Below are positions 6,503 to 12,582 of a stretch of DNA of 22,902 bases, piece by piece. The DNA is from an uncultured Oscillibacter sp. (GTDB lineage Bacteria; Bacillota; Clostridia; Oscillospirales; Oscillospiraceae). A program made the translations under genes and the position numbers. The notes below the pieces were generated by a model. It had not been told where the DNA came from. It did not search any database and was given only the letters and a program-made list of their open reading frames with translations. Where the stretch lies: assembly GCA_910586735.1 (NCBI GenBank), contig CAJUJW010000042.1:1-22902 (forward strand), given 5' to 3'. Position 1 is the stretch's first letter. Each line of letters begins with the position of its first letter.

Positions 6503-7168
6503 GCCGCCCTGCTGGACCTCCTCTTCCCGCCCAAGTGTCCCTTCTGCCGCCGGGTCCTGGACGCGCCGGGCGTCTGCCCGGCCTGTGAGAAGTCCCTTCC
6601 CTGGACGGACGAGGCCCGCGGCCTCCGGGAACTCCCCGGCGGCCTCCTCTGCGCCGCGCCGCTGTGGTACGAGGGTCCTGTCCGGGAGGCGGTCCGCCGC
6701 TTCAAGTTCCGGGGCGGCGTCACCGCCGCCGGGCCCCTGGGAGCGCTCATCGCCCAGGCGGCGGCGGACCGCTTCTCCGGGGAGTTCGACGCGGTGACCT
6801 GGGTCCCCGTCAGCGCCGAACGCCTGCGGAAGCGGGGCTACGACCAGTCCCGCCTCCTGGCGGAACGCGCCTGCAAGCTCTGGGGTGCCGAACCGGAGGC
6901 CCTCCTCCGCAAGGTCCGGGACAACCCGGCCCAGTCCGGCCTGGAGAGCGCGGAGGCCCGCTGGAGGAATACCCAGGGCGTTTACCAGGCCCAGGGAGAC
7001 CCCGCCGGGAGGCGGATTCTCCTCATCGACGACGTGTGCTCCACCGGGGCCACCCTGGTCTCCGCCGCCGGAACCCTTCTGACGGCGGGGGCGGCGGGGG
7101 TGGTCTGCGCCGCCGCGGCCTTCCCCAGGCCGGAGGGGGAAAACGGGGGAGAAAAAGGGAAAGAATAG
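6491..7168 (+). CDS. ComF family phosphoribosyltransferase-like protein
   Basis: 225 residues, the usual ComF length. An N-terminal zinc-ribbon-like cluster is formed by C16PFC19 and C29PAC32. The double segment YEGPVREAVRRFKFRG (60-75) and VPVSAERLRKRGYDQSRLLA (about 105-124) is the ComF signature, and ILLIDDVCSTGAT (176-188) is the phosphoribosyl-pyrophosphate binding loop of type I phosphoribosyltransferases. ComF is a cytoplasmic protein needed for DNA uptake in competent bacteria, where it is thought to aid single-strand entry with the ComFA helicase; no comFA is in this window. The start overlaps the stop of the XRE gene, with no strong Shine-Dalgarno, so it probably depends on translational coupling. 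The C-terminus (ENGGEKGKE) is a polar tail. Confidence 0.88.
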   Translation: MRAAAALLDLLFPPKCPFCRRVLDAPGVCPACEKSLPWTDEARGLRELPGGLLCAAPLWYEGPVREAVRRFKFRGGVTAAGPLGALIAQAAADRFSGEFDAVTWVPVSAERLRKRGYDQSRLLAERACKLWGAEPEALLRKVRDNPAQSGLESAEARWRNTQGVYQAQGDPAGRRILLIDDVCSTGATLVSAAGTLLTAGAAGVVCAAAAFPRPEGENGGEKGKE

Positions 7169-7170
7169 AC

Positions 7171-7199
7171 TTGCAATCTGGAGGGACTGCAAGTATAAT
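7171..7199 (+). promoter_or_regulatory. Sigma-A-like promoter for mreB
   Basis: TTGCAA (7171-7176), 17-nt spacer, TATAAT (7194-7199). The element CTTGCA / TGCAAG (7170-7175 and 7188-7193) forms a short inverted repeat within it, perhaps by chance. Confidence 0.85.
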
Positions 7200-7277
7200 G
7201 TATTTTGTAACTTTATGGATACGCTGGCGGACTTCCGCCTATCATAAATTGGACAAAAGATAAATGGAGGAGTTGCC

Positions 7278-8297
7278 ATGGCAAAGGATATCGGTATCGA
7301 TCTGGGTACCGCTTCGGTTTTGGTATTTATAAGAGGCAAGGGCATTGTGCTGAACGAGCCCTCTGTCGTCGCGATGGATAAAAGCACGGGAAAGCTGCTG
7401 AAGGTGGGCATGGAGGCCCAGGAGATGCTGGGCCGGACCCCCGGCAACATCATCGCCATCCGCCCCCTGCGGGAGGGCGTCATCTCCGACTACGACATGA
7501 CCGAGCGGATGCTCCGGGAGTTCATCCACAAGGTGGCGGGGGTGTCCATCTTCAAGCCCCGGGTCATCATCTGCGTCCCCTCCGGCATCACCGAGGTCGA
7601 GGAGCGCGCCGTCATCGACGCGGGCATCTCCGCCGGCGCCCGGAAGGTCTACCTCATTGAGGAGCCCGTGGCGGCGGCCATCGGCGCGGGCATCGACATC
7701 GCGAAACCGGACGGCCACATGGTGGTGGACATCGGCGGCGGAACGGCGGACATCGCGGTCATCTCCCTGGGCGGCGTGGTGGAGTCGGCCTCCATCAAAA
7801 TCGCCGGCGACCAGCTGAACGAGGCCGTGGTGAAATACATGCGCCGCAAGCACAACCTCCTGGTGGGCGAGCGCACCGCCGAGGAGATGAAAAAGCAGAT
7901 CGGCTGCGTCTTCCCCAAGGACGAGGAGGAGATCATGGACGTGAAGGGCCGGTGCCTGCTGACGGGCCTGCCCAAGGTGGTGGCCGTCAGCTCCACGGAG
8001 ATGATGGACGCCTTCGAGGAGCCGGTGGAGCGCATTATGGAGGCCATCCACTCCGTGCTGGAGCGGACGCCGCCGGAACTGGTGGCGGACATCTCCACCA
8101 ACGGAATCGTCATGACCGGCGGCGGCAGCCTGGTGGCGGGTTTCGACAAGCTGGTGACGGCCCGGACGGGCATTCACACCATGATTGCCGACGACGCGAT
8201 TTCCTGCGTGGCCCTGGGCACAGGCAAAAGCCTGGAGACCCTGAACAGCATGCAGGACGGCACCATGAATCTGAGCCGCCGCAAGCAGATGAGCTGA
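7278..8297 (+). CDS. Rod shape-determining protein MreB (actin-like)
   Basis: 339 residues, typical for MreB/Mbl. Actin-fold ATPase motifs are visible: phosphate-1 IDLGTASVLVF (7-17), the connecting segment EEPVAAAIGAGI, phosphate-2 VVDIGGGTADIAVISLGG, and the adenosine motif GIVMTGGGSLVAGFDKLV. It forms membrane-bound filaments that direct lateral wall synthesis with MreC, MreD, RodA and PBP2. None of those genes is adjacent: a strong private promoter (7171-7199) and a bidirectional terminator (8305-8331) make it a single-gene unit. GGAGG lies 8 nt before the ATG. It could be one of several MreB/Mbl paralogues, so the exact paralogue is uncertain. Confidence 0.92.
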   Translation: MAKDIGIDLGTASVLVFIRGKGIVLNEPSVVAMDKSTGKLLKVGMEAQEMLGRTPGNIIAIRPLREGVISDYDMTERMLREFIHKVAGVSIFKPRVIICVPSGITEVEERAVIDAGISAGARKVYLIEEPVAAAIGAGIDIAKPDGHMVVDIGGGTADIAVISLGGVVESASIKIAGDQLNEAVVKYMRRKHNLLVGERTAEEMKKQIGCVFPKDEEEIMDVKGRCLLTGLPKVVAVSSTEMMDAFEEPVERIMEAIHSVLERTPPELVADISTNGIVMTGGGSLVAGFDKLVTARTGIHTMIADDAISCVALGTGKSLETLNSMQDGTMNLSRRKQMS

Positions 8298-8304
8298 GAA
8301 AAAA

Positions 8305-8331
8305 CCGCCGGACAGCCGTCCGGCGGTTTTT
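8305..8331. terminator. Bidirectional terminator between mreB and the XRE gene
   Basis: CCGCCGGAC (8305-8313), 4-nt loop, GTCCGGCGG (8318-8326), T-run 8327-8331, and an A-run just before the stem that serves the minus strand. Confidence 0.9.
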
Positions 8332-8332
8332 G

Positions 8333-8572
8333 TTATGGGGTTTCCTCTGTGCCGGGGACCTCCGGTTCTTCCGGGTCGGGGACGTACTCCAGGATATCCT
8401 CCACCCGGCAGCCCAGCAGCTTGCAGAGGTCGTCGATCAGCCGGGAGGAAATGCCCTTGTTGTGGCGCAGACGGTAGAGGGTACTGCTGCTATAGCCCAA
8501 TTTGTTAATCATTTTATACGTGGAGATTCCCCGGTCTCTCAGCGTACGCCAGAAGGGGTCATAAATTATCAT
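8333..8572 (-). CDS. Small XRE-family regulator (HTH_26-like, 79 residues)
   Basis: Start at ATG 8572, which has AGGTGAT 4 nt upstream; a GTG at 8581 lies within that ribosome site and is rejected. The sequence opens IIYDPFWRTLRDRGISTYKM, then INKLGYSSSTLYRLRHNKGI (recognition region) and RLIDDLCKLLGCRVEDILEY, the compact Cro/C1 type of about 70 residues, followed by an acidic Pro/Glu tail. It is divergent from the Cys-rich gene at 8693, and the 120-bp gap presumably carries control sites for both. The stop lies just after a shared terminator. Confidence 0.85.
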   Translation of the reverse strand: MIIYDPFWRTLRDRGISTYKMINKLGYSSSTLYRLRHNKGISSRLIDDLCKLLGCRVEDILEYVPDPEEPEVPGTEETP

Positions 8573-8646
8573 AACTATCACCTAACCCTAGTTTAAACCA
8601 AAGTCAAAAAATTGAACATATTCTACATTTAGCGTTTGCGCTATGC

Positions 8647-8674
8647 AGACAAGCGTCTCAATATAGAATATAAT
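8647..8674 (+). promoter_or_regulatory. Possible promoter for the Cys-rich small gene
   Basis: A perfect TATAAT at 8669-8674 with AGACAA 16 nt upstream (8647-8652). The -35 is poor. An overlapping alternative uses TTGCGC near 8635 with CAATAT. Confidence 0.45.
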
Positions 8675-8692
8675 ATGACTAGAGGTGATAGT

Positions 8693-8902
8693 ATGCGCGT
8701 AATGTGCGAAAACCAATTTTGCGTTTACTGGTCGGAGAATACCTGCACGCTGAGAAAAATCAGCCTGGATGCTGTGGGAGCCTGTACGGACTGCATCCAC
8801 GTAGAAGTTCCAAAGGACCTCCTGGCCCAGAAACGGCAGGAGCTTCTAAGCGAGCTGAGGGAGCGGGAAGCCCGGTGGGGAGAAGAAGCCCTGGGCTTAT
8901 AG
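8693..8902 (+). CDS. Small Cys-rich protein, 69 residues, probable metal binder
   Basis: Start at ATG 8693, with AGAGGTGATA four to five bases upstream; upstream in-frame ATGs lack a ribosome site. Five Cys occur in the first half in the pattern CX4CX6CX12CX2C (residues 5-33), with aromatic residues between, consistent with a small zinc-binding fold; this is inference. Residues 38-65 form a charged helix. No signal peptide. It is transcribed divergently from an XRE regulator that may control it, and ends in a good terminator. I do not recognise a named family. Confidence 0.7.
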   Translation: MRVMCENQFCVYWSENTCTLRKISLDAVGACTDCIHVEVPKDLLAQKRQELLSELREREARWGEEALGL

Positions 8903-8934
8903 CTGGGGAGGGCTTAGTCCTTCCCCAGTTTTTT
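8903..8934 (+). terminator. Terminator of the Cys-rich gene, overlapping a convergent gene
   Basis: CTGGGGAGGG (8903-8912), loop CTTAGT, CCTTCCCCAG (8919-8928) with one G-T pair, then six T (8929-8934). The stop codon of the convergent minus-strand gene lies in the loop, so this terminator is written inside that gene's 3' end. Confidence 0.85.
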
Positions 8935-9924
8935 CAGTGTCTCCAGCACCTCGCCGAACTCCTTGGCGGTGGCGGAGGGGTGGGCCCTCAAAAGCCGCAG
9001 GGAGCGGTGATAGGGCGCGGCGGAGCGGTTTTGCAGAGCGGCCTCCCGGGCCCGGACCCGGCGGATGGCCTCCTCCAGGTCCGCCCGGCGCTCCGCCAGG
9101 AGCTCGGGAGTGGAGCCGGGCAGGTCCTCCAGGTGGTCCCGGTAGGTCTCCAGGGCATTGGAGATGGTGGAGAGCATCTCCAGCTTGGCGTTGAAGCGGC
9201 GGCGCAGGGACGCCTCCACCCGGTCCCGCCGGGCCTGGCGGCGCTCCTCCAGCTCCTCCTCCACCTTCTGCCGCAGCACCAGGGCTTCCAGCTCCGTCTT
9301 CTCCCGGAAGCGGCGGAGGTCGTCCTTGGCAAAGGCGGCGTAGACCTCCGCCCGCTTGGCCAGACGGCGCAGGTCCTCGTTCTCCTCGGCGGCCCGGGCC
9401 AGCAGGTCCCGCAGGTCCAGGGCGGCCTGGACGGAGCGCACCGCGTCCACGGTGAAAACGGCGGTGAGCAGGATGGCCAGGGGGTCCACGCACAGGGCGG
9501 GAACCCTGGCCAGCAGCCGGGCGATGGGCGGATGGACAAAGCGCACCAGCAGGATGGAGAAAAAGCCCCAGGCGATGGAGCTGGACAGGCAGATGTGCCC
9601 GTTCAGGTTGAACCTCTGCTTGGAGTAGTCCCAGTAGCGGACCTTAAAAATCCGCTCCATCACGTCCCCGGTGACGTACTCCAGAATCGTGGAGGCAATC
9701 ATGCCGAAGAGCCAGACCAGCCGCAGGTCCTCCGCCACGGGGATGGTGGCCAGCAGAATGAGGATGGCCCCGGAGCCGTAAATGGGCAGCAGGGGCCCGT
9801 GGAGAAAGCCCCGGTTCACCCAGTGCCGCTGGCAGAGGGAGACGTAGCAGGACTCCCAGACCCAGCCGCAGAAGCAGTAGAAGAAAAACAGCAGGACCCA
9901 CTGGCCCGTGGTGTAGACGTGCAT
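8914..9924 (-). CDS. CmpB-like (PF06541-type) membrane protein with long coiled-coil tail
   Basis: 336 residues. The start at 9924 has AAAGGA 8 nt upstream. Residues 1-160 hold about five hydrophobic segments and the family's motifs: WVWESCYVSL (21-30), NRGFLHGPLLPIYGSGA (37-53), STILEYVTGDVMER (78-91) and WDYSKQRFNLNGHICLSSS (98-116). Proteins like this are annotated 'putative ABC-transporter type IV', but their role is not established. Residues about 165-300 are a long, highly charged helix rich in Arg, Glu and Ala, predicted coiled coil, extending into the cytoplasm. The gene starts 41 nt after the hemW stop and is likely its operon partner. Glu82 and Glu90 in the membrane region may be functional. 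Confidence 0.75.
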   Translation of the reverse strand: MHVYTTGQWVLLFFFYCFCGWVWESCYVSLCQRHWVNRGFLHGPLLPIYGSGAILILLATIPVAEDLRLVWLFGMIASTILEYVTGDVMERIFKVRYWDYSKQRFNLNGHICLSSSIAWGFFSILLVRFVHPPIARLLARVPALCVDPLAILLTAVFTVDAVRSVQAALDLRDLLARAAEENEDLRRLAKRAEVYAAFAKDDLRRFREKTELEALVLRQKVEEELEERRQARRDRVEASLRRRFNAKLEMLSTISNALETYRDHLEDLPGSTPELLAERRADLEEAIRRVRAREAALQNRSAAPYHRSLRLLRAHPSATAKEFGEVLETLKKLGKD

Positions 9925-9965
9925 AGACAAATCCTTTCTTTGAGATGGAGGATAGGAACGATTTC

Positions 9966-11108
9966 TCAGTCCGGGGAACTGATGCGGGAGAAGATGTCCA
10001 GGAGCTCCCCGATAATCTGGTTGGACACCAGAAAGCCCCGGGGCGTCAGCCGCCAGGCGCCGTCCCGGCAGACGGCGTAGCCCGCCTCCCGGCAGCGCTC
10101 CAGAAAGGGCAGGAAGGGGGTGAAGTCCAGGCCGAACAGCCCCTCGAAGCAGTCCGGGTGCAGCCCCTGGGCCAGGCGGAAGCGCAGCATGAGATATTCC
10201 TCCTGCCGTTCCCGCCGGGACAGGATTTGGCATTCCGAATACTCGGGGAATCCGGAGAACCAGGCGTCCAGGTCCCGCTTCCAGGCGAAGCGCCGGCCCT
10301 GGAAGTCCGAGTGGGCCCCAGGACCGAAGCCCAGATATGCCTTCTGCGTCCAGTATCTCAGGTTGTGCCGGGACTCCCGGCCGGGCCTGGCGAAGTTGGA
10401 AATCTCGTACTGCCGGTATCCCCGGCCCTCCAGAAAGTCCACGGTCTCCAGGTACATGTCCGCCTGGACCTCGTCCCCCGGCAGGGCGTCCCGCCGGGCG
10501 TAGAGGGGCGTCCCCGGCTCGGCCTTGAGGCCGTAGCAGGACAGGTGTTCCGGCCCCAGCTCCACGGCGGCGGCCAGGTTCTCCCGCCAGCGGGACAAGT
10601 CCTGCCCCGGCAGGCCGTAGATGAGGTCCAGGGACAGGTTGTCAAAGCCCGCCTTTCGAGCGGCCTCCACCGAGGAGCGGACCTGGTCCATGGTATGCAC
10701 CCGTCCAATGGCCCTTAACTCCCCGTCGTCGGCGGACTGCATCCCCAGGGAAATCCGGTTGAACCCCGCCCGCCGGAGGGCGGAGAGGGCCTCTGGGTCC
10801 TGGGCGGAATCGGGGTTGGCCTCCAGGGTAATCTCCGCGATGTAAGCGACGTGAAACGCGGCGTAGACCTTCCGCAGCAGCCGGCAGAGCCGGTCCGCCC
10901 CCAGATAGCTGGGGGTGCCGCCGCCGAAGTAGACGCTGGTCACTTTATAGCCCGCCGCCGCCTGGGAGAACTGTTCTATCTGCCGTTCCAGGGTGGAGAC
11001 GTAAGCGTCCATCCGGTCCTCCCGATGGGGGAGGGAGTAGAAGTCGCAGTAAACGCACTTCTGCTTGCAGAAGGGCACATGAATGTAGACGCCAAGGGTT
11101 CTGATCAT
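9966..11108 (-). CDS. Radical SAM heme chaperone HemW
   Basis: 380 residues, a normal length. Start ATG 11108 has AAGGAG seven bases upstream; an earlier in-frame ATG at 11168 lies before the promoter. The radical SAM cluster is C14KQKC18VYC21DF, followed by YFGGGTPSYL (60-69), the SAM-binding GGGTPS. Later motifs ITLEANPDS, RISLGMQS and LDLIYGLPGQ are typical of the HemN/HemW family. The Cys-x3-Cys-x2-Cys-Asp-Phe form without the extra HemN N-terminal residues, and the C-terminal HemW-type domain, favour HemW over coproporphyrinogen III dehydrogenase. HemW carries heme to membrane respiratory proteins. It has its own promoter directly next to an intergenic repeat. Confidence 0.88.
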   Translation of the reverse strand: MIRTLGVYIHVPFCKQKCVYCDFYSLPHREDRMDAYVSTLERQIEQFSQAAAGYKVTSVYFGGGTPSYLGADRLCRLLRKVYAAFHVAYIAEITLEANPDSAQDPEALSALRRAGFNRISLGMQSADDGELRAIGRVHTMDQVRSSVEAARKAGFDNLSLDLIYGLPGQDLSRWRENLAAAVELGPEHLSCYGLKAEPGTPLYARRDALPGDEVQADMYLETVDFLEGRGYRQYEISNFARPGRESRHNLRYWTQKAYLGFGPGAHSDFQGRRFAWKRDLDAWFSGFPEYSECQILSRRERQEEYLMLRFRLAQGLHPDCFEGLFGLDFTPFLPFLERCREAGYAVCRDGAWRLTPRGFLVSNQIIGELLDIFSRISSPD

Positions 11109-11139
11109 AGGGGGAGCTCCTTTTTGACAGGCTGGGTCT

Positions 11140-11168
11140 ATGATACGACATTTTGGGGGGCATTGCAA
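11140..11168 (-). promoter_or_regulatory. Sigma-A-like promoter for hemW
   Basis: On the minus strand: TTGCAA (11168-11163), 17-nt spacer, TATCAT (11145-11140). The -35 abuts the repeat that begins at 11169. Confidence 0.75.
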
Positions 11169-11198
11169 GTAGGGGCGGACCTATGTGTCCGTCCCTAC
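11169..11198. repeat. Palindromic intergenic repeat element
   Basis: GTAGGGGCGGAC (11169-11180), loop CTATGT, GTCCGTCCCTAC (11187-11198): a 12-bp stem with one G-T pair. Its form, GTAGGGGCGGAC with a short loop, resembles dispersed palindromic repeats I recall from gut Clostridia; only one copy is in this window. Confidence 0.6.
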
Positions 11199-11201
11199 AT
11201 T

Positions 11202-11236
11202 CATTGTCCATTGTCAATTATCCATTATCAATTCCC
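11202..11236. repeat. Five tandem heptamers (consensus MATTRTC)
   Basis: CATTGTC, CATTGTC, AATTATC, CATTATC, AATTCCC in direct succession, a degenerate 7-bp tandem repeat directly beside the palindromic repeat and before spoVAC. Confidence 0.75.
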
Positions 11237-11264
11237 ATCATAAGATCTCCAAGCAGAACCCCTG

Positions 11265-11295
11265 GGAATATTTCCGCCCCCCAAAGGCAACACTA
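11265..11295 (+). promoter_or_regulatory. Possible sigma-G promoter for spoVAC
   Basis: GGAATA (11265-11270), 18-nt spacer, AACACTA (11289-11295), compared with the sigma-G consensus TGAATA / CATNNTA. spoVA genes are sigma-G targets in Bacillus and Clostridium, so a forespore promoter is expected here. The match is partial. Confidence 0.4.
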
Positions 11296-11330
11296 TCCAG
11301 GAAATCCAAAACGAAAAGAGGATGCTTTCC

Positions 11331-11771
11331 ATGGACATGTCTCCCAAGGAGTACCAGGCCTACGTCAAGCAGAAGGCGAAAAAGTCCCCCATTGTCAAGG
11401 ACGTGGCCCTTGCCTTCGTCATCGGCGGGGCCATCTGCGTCCTGGGCCAGGCCATCACCGACGGCTGGAGCGCCGCCGGGCTCAACAAGGAGGAGGCGGG
11501 CACCGCCGCCTCCTGCACCCTGGTGTTTCTCTCCGCCCTGCTGACCGGGCTGAACCTGTACAGCAAAATCGCCCGCTACGGCGGGGCGGGAACCCTGGTG
11601 CCCATCACGGGCTTCGCCAACGCCGTGGTCTCCCCGGCCATCGACTTTAAGAGCGAGGGCTTTGTCACCGGCATGGCGGCCAAGATGTTCACCGTGGCCG
11701 GGCCGGTCATCGTCTTCGGCACCGTGGCCTCGGTGCTCTACGGCGTGATTTTGCAGCTGTTCCGCCTCTGA
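11331..11771 (+). CDS. Stage V sporulation protein AC (SpoVAC)
   Basis: 146 residues. AAAGAGG nine bases before ATG 11331 sets the start; an ATG at 11322 is too close to it. The sequence carries the SpoVAC core: AFVIGGAICVLGQAITDGW, SALLTGLNLYSKIARYGGAG, TLVPITGFANAVVSPAIDFK and GMAAKMFTVAGPVIVFGT, with about four membrane segments. SpoVA proteins form the inner spore membrane channel that moves calcium dipicolinate into the forespore and out at germination; SpoVAC is a mechanosensitive channel-like subunit. In most genomes spoVAC is followed by spoVAD and spoVAEB; here a terminator and an unrelated minus-strand gene follow at once, so this copy stands alone. Confidence 0.92.
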   Translation: MDMSPKEYQAYVKQKAKKSPIVKDVALAFVIGGAICVLGQAITDGWSAAGLNKEEAGTAASCTLVFLSALLTGLNLYSKIARYGGAGTLVPITGFANAVVSPAIDFKSEGFVTGMAAKMFTVAGPVIVFGTVASVLYGVILQLFRL

Positions 11772-11785
11772 CGGAGGTCAAAAAA

Positions 11786-11812
11786 CCGCCCATGCAAAGC
11801 ATGGGCGGTTTT
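11786..11812. terminator. Bidirectional terminator between spoVAC and the PilZ gene
   Basis: CCGCCCATGC (11786-11795), 3-nt loop, GCATGGGCGG (11799-11808), then TTTT; an A5 run before the stem gives the U-tract for the minus-strand operon. Confidence 0.9.
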
Positions 11813-11814
11813 GT

Positions 11815-12552
11815 CTATCTGGAGTCTCTCTTGGGGCCCTGCTGAGAGGTCTGGCGGCTCTTGCGCTGGGCGGCGAAGATGTTTTCGGTGATCCTGTCCT
11901 GATCGGTCTCGTTCAGTTCCAGGAACTGGCAGCCATATTGAACGGGGCCTTCCTTCGGCTCAATCACCCGCAGCACCTGACAGAACATGATGGAAGGTTC
12001 CCGGTCCTCCAGGAGCTTGACCTTCAGGAGGAATTTGTCCCCCGTGTAATACTGGTGCTCCGAGCAAATCCGGGCCCCGCCGACGCTGATGTTCAGCAGG
12101 CGGCATGGCCGCTCTCCGCCGTTGGGGCCGAAGGTGGTGGCGATGGCCTCCAGATCTGTGTCCAGGCGGAAAAAGGCACGGTCGTTCCCCAGCCTCACCA
12201 CGTTGAGGTATATCACCTGCCATATGTGTTTTGGCAGGGGGGAGATAAAGCCCTCCATATACACAGCCTTCCGCAGCCGGTCATGGTAACCCCGGATATG
12301 AACGGGGAGGGGCTCCGCCTCCGAACAGCTTTCCAGCAGGGGAATCTCCGCCTCGGAATACTGGTGCAGTTCCGCCGTGTGCTGGCGGGGATACATCAGC
12401 TTGGCGACAAAGAGCATCTGCCCGTCCTTGGTGGTCACCTCCACCCGCATATGGCCGTAAACGGACAGGTCTTCCCCGTCGTCAACAGGCTTTGGCGGAG
12501 GCGGCGGAGGAGATTCCAGGTCCTTCTTCTTAAACAGGTTCAACAGTCCCAC
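11815..12552 (-). CDS. PilZ domain protein, YcgR-like, predicted cyclic-di-GMP binder
   Basis: 245 residues, starting at GTG 12552 with AGGAGTGG upstream. A basic N-terminal peptide and a Pro run (15-20) precede a YcgR-like beta domain (about 30-118). The PilZ domain follows, with RAFFR (125-129) as the RxxxR motif and NISVGG (154-159) as the (D/N)xSxxG motif; both are needed for cyclic-di-GMP binding and both are intact. YcgR-type proteins slow the flagellar motor, and others adjust polysaccharide export, so targets here are unknown. It begins 30 nt after the DUF1015 stop, on the same strand, and ends at a strong terminator, so it is the last gene of the thrH operon. Confidence 0.88.
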   Translation of the reverse strand: MGLLNLFKKKDLESPPPPPPKPVDDGEDLSVYGHMRVEVTTKDGQMLFVAKLMYPRQHTAELHQYSEAEIPLLESCSEAEPLPVHIRGYHDRLRKAVYMEGFISPLPKHIWQVIYLNVVRLGNDRAFFRLDTDLEAIATTFGPNGGERPCRLLNISVGGARICSEHQYYTGDKFLLKVKLLEDREPSIMFCQVLRVIEPKEGPVQYGCQFLELNETDQDRITENIFAAQRKSRQTSQQGPKRDSR

Positions 12553-12582
12553 GATCTACCACTCCTATGGCTTCATTATCGA

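Noticed and set aside
7170..7193. CTTGCA/TGCAAG inverted repeat in the mreB promoter as an operator
   Set aside because: Only 6-bp arms, one of which is mainly the -35 hexamer; chance is enough.
9925..10233. Extended start of the CmpB-like gene inside hemW
   Set aside because: The extra residues are an out-of-frame reading of hemW; AAAGGA before 9924 and the membrane-protein start there decide the matter.
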